Assembly (NCBI GenBank): GCA_902465015.1
Contig: CABQLK010000063.1
Span: forward strand, 1 to 7,365
DNA from: an uncultured Collinsella sp.
GTDB lineage: Bacteria > Actinomycetota > Coriobacteriia > Coriobacteriales > Coriobacteriaceae
Direction: 5' to 3'
DNA length: 7,365 bases
Part shown: positions 1 to 5,779 of the stretch, one piece after another
Layout: every line of letters begins with the position of its first letter
How positions within the stretch are numbered: the stretch's first letter is position 1
Program-made: the position numbers and the translations under genes
Notes under the pieces: model-generated
The model's input: only the letters and a program-made list of their open reading frames with translations
What the model was told of the DNA's origin: nothing
Database searches by the model: none

Positions 1-133
1 CGATCTTAACGACAGTGCCGTTAACGAGATCGCCCTCATCAAAGTCGGTAATCGTACCGTCGATGAGGTTGTTCATCTCCTCCTCGTTGACATCGTCAAG
101 AGAGAAAATGGACGAGTTCTGAATCTCACTCAA
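1..133 (-). CDS. rpsA: 30S ribosomal protein S1, N-terminal fragment (runs off left edge)
   Basis: Only the first 44 codons are inside the window. The reading begins MSEIQNSSIFSLDDVNEEEM and continues into GDLVNGTVVKI, which matches the start of a bacterial S1 protein: a short acidic leader followed by the first beta strand of S1 (OB-fold) repeat 1, at about residue 34 onward. S1 binds mRNA on the 30S subunit and helps initiate translation. The start chosen is TTG at 133-131; it has an AAAGGGG ribosome binding site at 147-141 with 7 bases between, and no ATG or GTG in this frame fits better. The gene is divergent from the HAD gene. A hairpin that can pair with the ribosome binding site is listed separately. 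Later S1 repeats are not visible, so the repeat number is unknown. Family call is quite sure; TTG start is likely but inferred. Confidence 0.85.
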   Translation of the reverse strand, partial: MSEIQNSSIFSLDDVNEEEMNNLIDGTITDFDEGDLVNGTVVKI

Positions 134-137
134 AGGT

Positions 138-162
138 GGACCCCTTTCGAACTACGGGGCCC
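138..162 (-). promoter_or_regulatory. Hairpin that can mask the rpsA ribosome binding site
   Basis: On the minus strand, GGGCCCC (162-156) can pair with GGGGTCC (144-138): seven pairs including one G-U, with an 11-base loop. The right arm contains the GGGG of the rpsA Shine-Dalgarno sequence, so folding would block ribosome access. The left arm is also part of the 10-base palindrome CGGGGCCCCG at 164-155. A shorter alternative helix, GGTCC (176-172) with GGGCC (162-158), would free the site. S1 represses its own translation in E. coli; that this hairpin serves the same purpose here is inference. Confidence 0.4.
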
Positions 163-434
163 CGATTGCTAGGACCTACAGAAGGGTGCGACAAGCACAC
201 AACGTTTAGGAACACTCGGGAGCCGACAGATACTAATGTGACGCTTATGCAATCACGTTCGTATAGGTTACGGGGAAATGAGTTCGATTTCAAGCGTGAA
301 CTGCGATTTTTTACTCGTGTGGAGACTTTTTCGTAATCTTATGAACACACGTCTCCGCAACTTGACGATAACCAGCCAGGCATTCGGCTTTGGGGTAAAG
401 TATCCGGAGCCAACGATTCTAGATCGATTTTTCG

Positions 435-441
435 AGAAAGG
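435..441 (+). promoter_or_regulatory. Ribosome binding site deciding the GTG start of the HAD gene
   Basis: AGAAAGG at 435-441 lies 7 bases before GTG 449. Upstream in-frame starts, such as ATG 278 and ATG 341, have no purine-rich site before them. With the GTG start, the catalytic DxDET motif falls at residues 8-12, as expected for this superfamily. Confidence 0.75.
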
Positions 442-448
442 TGCCCGC

Positions 449-1207
449 GTGCTCAAAGCAGTCGTTTTCGATATGGACGAAACGCTTCTTAGCATCAACC
501 TCAACGCGTTCATCCTCCGCTATTTTAAGGATGTCTCTTCGATGCTCGCGGATATCGGGCGCCGCAGCCGCGGTGGCACGATGGCGCGCCTCGGCACCAT
601 CCTGGTCGACCTCAACGCCAATCGCCGCAGCGGCACGGACAACCGCACCAATCTTGAGTTTTACCAAGAAGAGGTCGAGCGCCGATGCGGGATCTGCCTC
701 TCCGATCCCCTCATCTACGAGGCGTTTACCTACTATGACCGCGAAATTCTTCCGTACAAGAACGACGAGGTCATTAACGCCCACGCTATGCCGGGCGCGC
801 ACGCCGCGCTCCAGGCCGTACAGGACGCTGGACTGCGTTGCGCGCTCTTTACCAACCCCAGCTTTCCCCAGGGGGCCATCGAGTGCCGCATGGGCTGGGG
901 CGACCTGGCCGACGCCCCCTTTGAACTCGTGACGCACATGGGAAACACCACCCGCTGCAAGCCCGATGCCACCTACTATCTAGAGCAGCTTCAGGTGATG
1001 GGGCTCGAGCCACACGAGGTCCTTATGGTGGGCAACGATCCCAGGCGCGACTTCCCCAGTCCCGCCTGCGGCATTCAGACTGCCTATGTGGGCCAAGGCA
1101 AGCCCAGCCGAGCCACCTGGTGCGGAACGATGGAAGACTTCGCCCGCGACTTTAACGCCGTAATCGAAGCCTTCTACGAACACCAAATAGCCGACGAACT
1201 GTCTTAA
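449..1207 (+). CDS. HAD-superfamily hydrolase (phosphatase-like), substrate unknown
   Basis: The 252-residue protein has the four haloacid dehalogenase motifs in order. Motif I is FDMDET with the nucleophile Asp8 and the acid Asp10. Motif II is the Thr135 of LFTN. Motif III is Lys171 in CKPDATYY. Motif IV is VGNDPRRD with Asp198 and Asp201. Residues about 15-115 form a helical C1-type cap between motifs I and II. HAD enzymes of this type usually remove phosphate from small molecules with Mg2+ through an aspartyl-phosphate; the substrate cannot be read from the sequence. There is no signal peptide, so it is probably cytosolic. The open frame extends upstream to 278, but those 57 codons precede motif I and look non-coding, so GTG 449 is preferred. 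The gene stands alone between divergent rpsA and a convergent desulfidase, whose stop codon overlaps its own. The family is sure and the role is not. Confidence 0.85.
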   Translation: MLKAVVFDMDETLLSINLNAFILRYFKDVSSMLADIGRRSRGGTMARLGTILVDLNANRRSGTDNRTNLEFYQEEVERRCGICLSDPLIYEAFTYYDREILPYKNDEVINAHAMPGAHAALQAVQDAGLRCALFTNPSFPQGAIECRMGWGDLADAPFELVTHMGNTTRCKPDATYYLEQLQVMGLEPHEVLMVGNDPRRDFPSPACGIQTAYVGQGKPSRATWCGTMEDFARDFNAVIEAFYEHQIADELS

Positions 1208-2523
1208 CAAACCTGGGTTTTGCCGATCATGATGTTGAGGATCTCGACGTCGGTGTCCTTCATGCCCACGCGACCTACGTAGCCCATGCTAGCGATTGTC
1301 TGCTCAACGGTATCTTGGATCAGGCCCTCACCGGCGCGGAAGCCGCGACCCTGCATGGCCATATCATGGCCCAGAATCGCCGCATCGACGGCAGCGGAAA
1401 TCTTGGCGGCACAGCTTGCCTTGGCGCCATCGCACACGATGCCGCCCACGTTGCCGAGCGTGTTCGAAACCGTCGCACCGATTTGCTCGCGCGTGCCACC
1501 GCACAGCCAGGTAATCGCAGCGCCGGCGCCGCACGCGGCGCAAATAGCACCGCAAAACGCCGAGAGCGCACCGATATAGCTCTTGATATGCACGGCGATG
1601 AGATCGGACAGCATCACGGCGCGCACCAGGCGCTCGTGGTCGCAGCGCAGGTACTCGGCATACTCCATAACGGGCAAGGCGCAGGTAATGCCCTGATTGC
1701 CCGAGCCGCACACAATGACGACCGGCAAAGCACAGCCGTTCATGCGAGCGTCAGACCCGGCGGCTGCACGGGCACGGGCTCGACAGGCGACGTCATCGGC
1801 ACGGGCGCCCAGCAGCGTACGGCCCACCTCGGCGCCCCAAGCGTGCGCGAGGCCCTCGGCACTGATCGCACCGTTCAGCTCAATCTGACGCTCAACGGCG
1901 GCGCGGGCGCCATCGATGTCGCCGTCCTCGATGAAGTCGATGATGGACTCGATCGACATGGGCGTGTCGGCGCTATCTGCCGCACGCTCGGCCACGACGC
2001 GCTCGGCGCAGGCGGCACACTCCCCCGCCGACTTGCCGCATACCGGAATACCGTCAAGCATATGGCACGTGACATTGGTGTGGTGGTCGGTAATCTCGAC
2101 GACCGCGGCATGTCCGCCGGCCGTCGCGGTTACTTTGATATACAGATTGGGCACACCCTCGGCAAGCGACACATCGCAGTAACCGGCATCGGCGAGGAGC
2201 TCGGCCACGCGAGCACGATCTTCGTCGTTAACGCTCTCGAGCACCTCGAGCGCGCTCTTGGCGTCGCCACCCACGGCACCCAGCACGGCCGCCGCTTCAA
2301 TACCGTGCATACCGCCCGAGTTGGGCACGGTCACGCTCTTAACGTTCTTGATGATATTGCCCGAGCAGGCAACATCCATATGATCGGGTTCGCAACCGAG
2401 CGTCTGGCTCGTCAGCGCCGCTGCATAGGCAACGGCAATAGGCTCGGTGCAGCCGAGCGCGCAGACAAGTTCGCGGTTCAAGACATCGCAAAATGCGGCA
2501 TCGCGGATAGAATCGGTAGGCAT
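1204..2523 (-). CDS. cyuA: L-cysteine desulfidase / UPF0597 (serine dehydratase alpha-like) Fe-S enzyme
   Basis: The 439-residue protein fits the CyuA (YhaM)/UPF0597 family, related to the alpha part of iron-sulfur L-serine dehydratases. It is expected to turn L-cysteine into pyruvate, ammonia and sulfide in the cytosol. Near the N-terminus is ELVCALGCTEPIA (Cys25, the conserved active-site cysteine), then ACSGNIIKNVKSVTVPNSGG at 52-71. Cys281, Cys324 and Cys331 have nearly the positions of the proposed [4Fe-4S] ligands in the Methanocaldococcus jannaschii enzyme (282, 322, 329). The C-terminal half holds the Gly/Ala-rich GSGNQG (273-278) and NTLGNVGGIVCDGAK (354-368) segments. The frame is open 45 codons further upstream, but ATG 2523 has AGGAGA 5 bases before it (2534-2529) and the conserved region begins soon after. 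No cyuP-type transporter is visible next to it. Cysteine versus serine or another substrate is not settled by sequence, so the symbol follows the E. coli homologue. Confidence 0.82.
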   Translation of the reverse strand: MPTDSIRDAAFCDVLNRELVCALGCTEPIAVAYAAALTSQTLGCEPDHMDVACSGNIIKNVKSVTVPNSGGMHGIEAAAVLGAVGGDAKSALEVLESVNDEDRARVAELLADAGYCDVSLAEGVPNLYIKVTATAGGHAAVVEITDHHTNVTCHMLDGIPVCGKSAGECAACAERVVAERAADSADTPMSIESIIDFIEDGDIDGARAAVERQIELNGAISAEGLAHAWGAEVGRTLLGARADDVACRARARAAAGSDARMNGCALPVVIVCGSGNQGITCALPVMEYAEYLRCDHERLVRAVMLSDLIAVHIKSYIGALSAFCGAICAACGAGAAITWLCGGTREQIGATVSNTLGNVGGIVCDGAKASCAAKISAAVDAAILGHDMAMQGRGFRAGEGLIQDTVEQTIASMGYVGRVGMKDTDVEILNIMIGKTQVC

Positions 2524-2559
2524 AGGTATCTCCTGCTTGCATAACGGACTGGGCTCTCG

Positions 2560-2590
2560 ATAGTAGTTAGCTCTATTTATTTGATAACAA
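2560..2590 (-). promoter_or_regulatory. Candidate promoter of the desulfidase gene
   Basis: On the minus strand, TTGTTA (2590-2585) and TACTAT (2565-2560) each match four of six consensus bases, with 19 bases between, which is long. This would give a leader of about 30 bases before ATG 2523. The -35 lies within the dyad at 2580-2599. Weak evidence only. Confidence 0.28.
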
Positions 2591-2599
2591 TGCATCAAA
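2580..2599. promoter_or_regulatory. Operator-like dyad TTTGAT-N8-ATCAAA
   Basis: A perfect 6-base inverted repeat with an 8-base spacer (2580-2585 and 2594-2599) lies 57-76 bases upstream of the desulfidase start. It overlaps the candidate -35. The size and spacing fit a site for a dimeric regulator. No regulator gene is in the window, so the partner and any response to cysteine are unknown. Confidence 0.35.
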
Positions 2600-2729
2600 A
2601 ACCGCAACCCAAGTTCCGGCGGACGGTGTTCAAGCGCAAAGTGACGGCATTCATGCATGAGAAGCTAGTCTTGTTGCATGCTAAAGCGTTTGACCAAAAA
2701 ACGCCCGAGCGATTACACAAAAGTCGCGC

Positions 2730-2735
2730 TATCAT
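2730..2735 (+). promoter_or_regulatory. Candidate -10 element for rpiB
   Basis: TATCAT matches five of six bases of the -10 consensus and would start a leader of about 55 bases before ATG 2796. The bases 15-19 upstream do not resemble a -35. TTGACC at 2690-2695 is a good -35, but it is 34 bases away and has only the poor TTACAC at the correct spacing. The call is therefore tentative. Confidence 0.28.
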
Positions 2736-2795
2736 GCAGTCGAACGCGGTAAAACCTTTAGCAATTCCGCCGCACGGACCAGAGAGGAACCATCC

Positions 2796-3263
2796 ATGAA
2801 GATCGGTATCGGTAACGACCACGCCGCCGTCGAGCTCAAGAACATCATCTCCGAGCACCTGAAGGAGCGCGGCTATGAGGTCGTGAACTTTGGAACCGAC
2901 ACCTCCGAGAGCTTCGATTACCCCATCGCCGGCTATAAGGTGGGCAAGGCAGTAGCCAACGGCAACGTCGATCTGGGCATCCTGATCTGCGGCACCGGCG
3001 TCGGGATCAGTCTTGCCGCCAATAAGGTCGAGGGCGTTCGCGCCGTCGTGTGCTCCGAGCCCTTCAGCGCCAAGCTCTCGCGCATGCACAATAACACCAA
3101 CGTGCTCGCCTTTGGTGCCCGCGTCGTGGGCTCCGAACTTGCCAAGATGATTGTCGACGAGTGGCTCGACGCCGAGTTTGAGGGCGGTCGCCACGAGCGT
3201 CGCGTAAATCTCCTCAACGAGATCGACCAGACCCGCGGACTCAAGGTCGTCGACGAGGCCTAA
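2796..3263 (+). CDS. rpiB: Ribose-5-phosphate isomerase B / sugar-phosphate isomerase (RpiB/LacAB family)
   Basis: The 155-residue protein aligns by eye along its whole length with E. coli RpiB. It interconverts ribose 5-phosphate and ribulose 5-phosphate in the cytosolic pentose phosphate pathway. Visible key residues are Asp8-His9 in GNDHA, the DYP turn at 41-43, Cys65 in ILICGTGVGIS (catalytic base, Cys66 in E. coli), His98 in RMHNN (His99 in E. coli), NVLAFGARVVG at 102-112, and Arg132 and Arg136 in the phosphate-binding GGRHERRV. Cys65 makes it the E. coli-like type, not the glutamate type of mycobacteria. AGAGAGGA at 2781-2788 lies 7 bases before the ATG. The gene appears monocistronic, with an intrinsic terminator 25 bases after the stop. 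Activity on allose 6-phosphate or as a LacA/B subunit cannot be excluded, but the lone gene favours RpiB. Confidence 0.93.
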   Translation: MKIGIGNDHAAVELKNIISEHLKERGYEVVNFGTDTSESFDYPIAGYKVGKAVANGNVDLGILICGTGVGISLAANKVEGVRAVVCSEPFSAKLSRMHNNTNVLAFGARVVGSELAKMIVDEWLDAEFEGGRHERRVNLLNEIDQTRGLKVVDEA

Positions 3264-3288
3264 ACTACTTAGCGAAAAAGCTCACAGC

Positions 3289-3336
3289 AAGGTGCCCGCT
3301 CGGAACACACGTCCGGGCGGGCACCTTTGTAGATTT
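3289..3336 (+). terminator. Intrinsic terminator of rpiB
   Basis: GGTGCCCGCTCGG (3291-3303) pairs with CCGGGCGGGCACC (3313-3325) over 13 pairs with one T-G wobble. Two further A-T pairs lie at the base, and the loop has 9 bases. It is followed by TTTGTAGATTTTT. The far side lacks a T tract on the minus strand, so it acts for rpiB only. Confidence 0.82.
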
Positions 3337-3365
3337 TTGGGACATGCCTAGAAATCTACTGGTAT

Positions 3366-3400
3366 AAAAAAAGAGCGCCACGGATGGAGTTCCGCGGCGC
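3366..3400 (-). terminator. Intrinsic terminator of ndk
   Basis: On the minus strand, GCGCCGCGGA (3400-3391) pairs with TCCGTGGCGC (3384-3375) over 10 pairs with one wobble and a 6-base loop. A run of seven T residues follows (3372-3366). It lies 41 bases beyond the ndk stop codon, a classic arrangement. Confidence 0.88.
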
Positions 3401-3440
3401 CCAAGCCACACGCTAACAGCTTTAAGGAGTCAAAGCTGGT

Positions 3441-3845
3441 TTAGCCAAAGAAACGCTTGATCTCGATCTCGGCGTTCTCCAGGCAGTCGGAGCCGTGGAT
3501 CACGTTGGCGTTGACATCGACGGCAAAGTCGCCGCGGATGGTGCCAGGGGCAGCGTCGAGCGGATTGGTGGCGCCCATAAGGGTGCGCATCTTAGCAACA
3601 GCAGAAGAACCGGAAACGACCATCTTAACGACCGGACCGCTCGTCATAAAGTCACACAGACCGCCAAAGAAGGGCTTGTCGGCCAGATGGGCGTAATGCT
3701 CCTCGGCGGTAGCGCGCTCGAGCGTGGTCATCTCCATGCGCTCGATGACAAGGCCGCTGCGCTCAATGCGAGCAACGATCTCGCCGATCTTACGGTCGCG
3801 CACGGCGTCGGGCTTAATCATGATGAAGGTCTTCTCGATAGCCAT
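3441..3845 (-). CDS. ndk: Nucleoside diphosphate kinase
   Basis: The 134-residue protein has the usual bacterial Ndk length and moves the gamma phosphate from ATP to other nucleoside diphosphates through a phosphohistidine. The catalytic His117 is in NANVIHGSDC. The nucleotide-site residues expected from Dictyostelium/Myxococcus-type enzymes are all present at a steady offset: Lys11 (IKPDAV), Tyr51, Arg87, Thr93 (MGATNP), Arg104 (GTIRGDF) and Asn114. The common HGSDS motif here reads HGSDC: Cys121 replaces the second serine, which is not the catalytic residue. The ATG is preceded by GAAAGG, about 8 bases away. The gene is convergent with rpiB, has its own promoter candidate about 60 bases upstream and its own terminator, and so is probably a single transcription unit. 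Confidence 0.96.
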   Translation of the reverse strand: MAIEKTFIMIKPDAVRDRKIGEIVARIERSGLVIERMEMTTLERATAEEHYAHLADKPFFGGLCDFMTSGPVVKMVVSGSSAVAKMRTLMGATNPLDAAPGTIRGDFAVDVNANVIHGSDCLENAEIEIKRFFG

Positions 3846-3909
3846 AAAAGTAGCCTTTCAAGTAGGTTCGCGCGTACCCAAGTCCCATTCCGGCACCCGC
3901 CTGGACTGC

Positions 3910-3938
3910 ATCGTAACAGAGTTTTAGCTGCAGTTAAA
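3910..3938 (-). promoter_or_regulatory. Candidate extended -10 promoter of ndk
   Basis: On the minus strand, TTTAAC (3938-3933) and TACGAT (3915-3910) are separated by exactly 17 bases. The -10 is directly preceded by TGT, giving an extended -10 (TGnTACGAT) that can offset the weak -35. The predicted start of transcription is about 58 bases before the ndk ATG. Confidence 0.42.
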
Positions 3939-4023
3939 CAAAAAGCTGTTTATTGAAACGTTGCAATTTATTAAAGCGCTCCATATGTGTCACTTCTGTT
4001 TCGAAGCCCGATTAGAGTACCAT

Positions 4024-4072
4024 CCGACCGCCCATCAACCGCATCGAACAGAGCAGGCGGTCGGTTGCCGCC
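4024..4072. repeat. Inverted repeat with two competing pairings
   Basis: CCGACCGCC (4024-4032) and GGCGGTCGG (4056-4064) are perfect 9-base inverse copies around a 23-base loop. The same right arm can instead pair locally: GGCGG (4056-4060) with CCGCC (4068-4072) around 7 bases. Only one can form at a time. The repeat lies between the argH terminator and the ndk promoter candidate, so it should be transcribed only by read-through or from an unseen promoter. Confidence 0.45.
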
Positions 4073-4143
4073 CGCGAACGTAACCCCTTCACAACCTGCC
4101 CAAAGGTCCTACAGAAGTTCTCGACAAGCCCCTCCCCCATAGC

Positions 4144-4180
4144 AACAAAATACGGGCGCCCACATCAGCAGGCGCCCGTA
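4144..4180 (-). terminator. Intrinsic terminator of argH
   Basis: A perfect 10-base stem, TACGGGCGCC, is formed by 4180-4171 with 4160-4151 around a 10-base loop. On the minus strand TTTTGTT follows. It lies about 50 bases after the argH stop. The plus-strand side has no T tract. Confidence 0.78.
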
Positions 4181-4230
4181 AAGTGAAAACGATTTATCAA
4201 TAAATGGCCAAAACGGCTTCAGCCAAATCC

Positions 4231-5661
4231 CTACTTTACCCCGTGGCCCATCTCGACGACCTTAGTCAGTGACCCAAATACACCCTCGTCAGCCACGAGC
4301 TGTGCCTCGGCGCGATCAAGCTGCACGGCAACGGCGGCAGGGGCGGTGCCGCCCTCGGTCGTGCGCGCGGCGACAATCGACGGGATGTCGAGCGCCTCGG
4401 TAATGTCGCGCTCAAAGAGCGGGCTTGCCTCCTGGAACACCTCAAACGGCAGGTCCTCAAGATTGCAGCCGCGCTTCTCGCACATCAGGACCAGATGGCC
4501 CACCACGGCATGTGCCTCGCGGAACGGCAGGCCACGCTTGGCCAGGTAATCGGCAACATCGGTGGCGGCAAGGTGACCCACGCCGCACTCGCGCGCCATG
4601 GCATCCTCGTTGACGGTCCAAGTCGAAATCATACCGGCCATAACCGACAGGCACTGCATGAGCGTATGAGCGGTATCGAGCGCGCCCTCCTTGTCCTCCT
4701 GCAAGTCCTTGTTATAAGCAAGCGGCAGGCCCTTCATGGTCACGAGCAGCTGCACCAGGTTGCCATACACACGGCCGCTCTTGCCGCGGATAAGCTCGGC
4801 AAAGTCGGGATTCTTCTTCTGCGGCATGATAGACGAGCCGGTGGAGTACGAGTCGGAAAGCGTGATAAAGCCAAATTCGGAGCTCGACCACAGCACGATC
4901 TCCTCGGAAAGACGCGACAGGTGCATCGCCATGACGGATCCGGCGTAATGCAGATCGAGCAGGAAATCACGGTCGGAAACCGCATCGAGCGAGTTGGGAA
5001 TCACGCCCGCAAAGCCAAGTTCGGCAGCCGTCATCTGGCGATCGAGCGGATAGCTCGTACCGGCAAGCGCGGCAGCACCCAGCGGGCAGTTGTCGGCGGC
5101 ATCAAAGGCGGCCTTCAGGCGCGTAAAGTCGCGCGCGAACATCCAGGAATACGCCAGCAGATGATGCGACAGCAGCACGGGCTGAGCGTGCTGCATGTGC
5201 GTGTAGCCCGGCAAAATCACCTTGTCGTACTTCTTAGCCGCATCCACCAGCACATGGCGCAGCTCTAGATTGGCCTCCATGAGCTCCTTGGCCAGCGCCT
5301 TGACGCCCAGGCGCGTGTCGGTCGCCACCTGATCGTTGCGCGAACGTCCGGTATGCAAGCGCTTGCCAGCCTCGCCGATGCGACGCGTCAGCTCGCTCTC
5401 GATGGACATATGAATGTCCTCGTCGTTGATGTCGAAGGTGAAGTTGCCGGCATCGATATCCTGTTCGATTCCGGTCAGACCCTCGGCAATCGCCTGCTCG
5501 TCCTCGGCACTGATGATGCCCTGGGCCGCCAGCATTTTGGCATGCGCCTTAGAGCCGGCGATATCCTGTTTATAGAGATGTTTGTCGACCGGCAGCGACG
5601 CGCCAAACTCCTGCGTGACCTCGGCCACGCCTGCCTCAAAACGACCACCCCAAAGAGCCAT
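4231..5661 (-). CDS. argH: Argininosuccinate lyase
   Basis: The 476-residue protein is a complete ArgH of the fumarase/aspartase superfamily. It splits argininosuccinate into arginine and fumarate, the last step of arginine synthesis, and works as a cytosolic homotetramer. The N-terminus MALWGGRF is typical. Conserved region 1 is HTGRSRNDQ at 103-111. Region 2 is PGYTHMQHAQP at 151-161, with the catalytic His155. Region 3 is GSSIMPQKKNPD at 275-286, the superfamily signature loop carrying the catalytic serine. The frame is open 25 codons further upstream, but ATG 5661 fits the family start and has AAAGGGG 8 bases before it (5676-5670). Upstream on the same strand are a small ORF and argG, so an arginine operon is plausible. 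No Arg-box was recognised. A terminator follows the gene. Confidence 0.96.
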   Translation of the reverse strand: MALWGGRFEAGVAEVTQEFGASLPVDKHLYKQDIAGSKAHAKMLAAQGIISAEDEQAIAEGLTGIEQDIDAGNFTFDINDEDIHMSIESELTRRIGEAGKRLHTGRSRNDQVATDTRLGVKALAKELMEANLELRHVLVDAAKKYDKVILPGYTHMQHAQPVLLSHHLLAYSWMFARDFTRLKAAFDAADNCPLGAAALAGTSYPLDRQMTAAELGFAGVIPNSLDAVSDRDFLLDLHYAGSVMAMHLSRLSEEIVLWSSSEFGFITLSDSYSTGSSIMPQKKNPDFAELIRGKSGRVYGNLVQLLVTMKGLPLAYNKDLQEDKEGALDTAHTLMQCLSVMAGMISTWTVNEDAMARECGVGHLAATDVADYLAKRGLPFREAHAVVGHLVLMCEKRGCNLEDLPFEVFQEASPLFERDITEALDIPSIVAARTTEGGTAPAAVAVQLDRAEAQLVADEGVFGSLTKVVEMGHGVK

Positions 5662-5779
5662 GGAACCGTCCCCTTTCTCCAAATACCAAAACAAGCGCCC
5701 AAAGCAATGCGCCATATCGCTAAAGCGATTTTTCAACCGCTAGTTTTACACATTCCCCACCGTGTGCGGAGCCATGTAG

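Larger units (their letters stand above)
134..448. other. Divergent intergenic region between rpsA and the HAD gene
   Basis: This stretch of about 315 bases carries the rpsA leader leftward and the HAD gene leader rightward. I see no gene in it; the open frames it contains lack ribosome binding sites or are in-frame extensions of the HAD gene. A weak leftward promoter candidate is TTGAAA (293-288) with TAACCT (270-265) 17 bases away, but the -10 is poor. Rightward, TTGACG (362-367) is a fair -35 with no good -10 at the right distance. No promoter is called with confidence. Confidence 0.5.
3846..4230. other. Non-coding interval between ndk and argH
   Basis: I see no gene, tRNA or rRNA in this 385-base stretch. 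It holds the ndk promoter candidate near 3910-3938, an AT-rich patch around 3935-3980, a long-loop inverted repeat at 4024-4064, and the argH terminator at 4144-4180. The part from about 3990 to 4140 has no assigned function. Confidence 0.6.

Noticed and set aside
278..448. 57 extra N-terminal codons for the HAD protein
   Set aside because: They precede motif I and have no ribosome binding site. GTG 449 has a good one and gives a normal N-terminus.
419..937. 172-codon minus-strand frame inside the HAD gene
   Set aside because: It is opposite the HAD motifs and is a product of codon bias. The HAD frame has all four catalytic motifs.
1315..2544. 409-codon open frame on the plus strand across the desulfidase gene
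   Set aside because: It is the antisense shadow of a well-recognised gene in high-GC DNA. Its product is His/Ala/Gly/Arg-rich with no recognisable domain.
2581..2799. 72-codon plus-strand frame just before rpiB
   Set aside because: It covers the promoter/leader region, has no ribosome binding site, and its sequence is unlike the neighbours' codon use.
4495..5268. 257-codon plus-strand frame inside argH
   Set aside because: It is antisense to the conserved ArgH core, its composition is biased, and it matches no known family.
5716..5733. ATCGC-TAAA-GCGAT followed by TTTTT on the plus strand, resembling a terminator
   Set aside because: The stem has only five pairs and no plus-strand gene ends before it. 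It lies in the argH leader, on the other strand.
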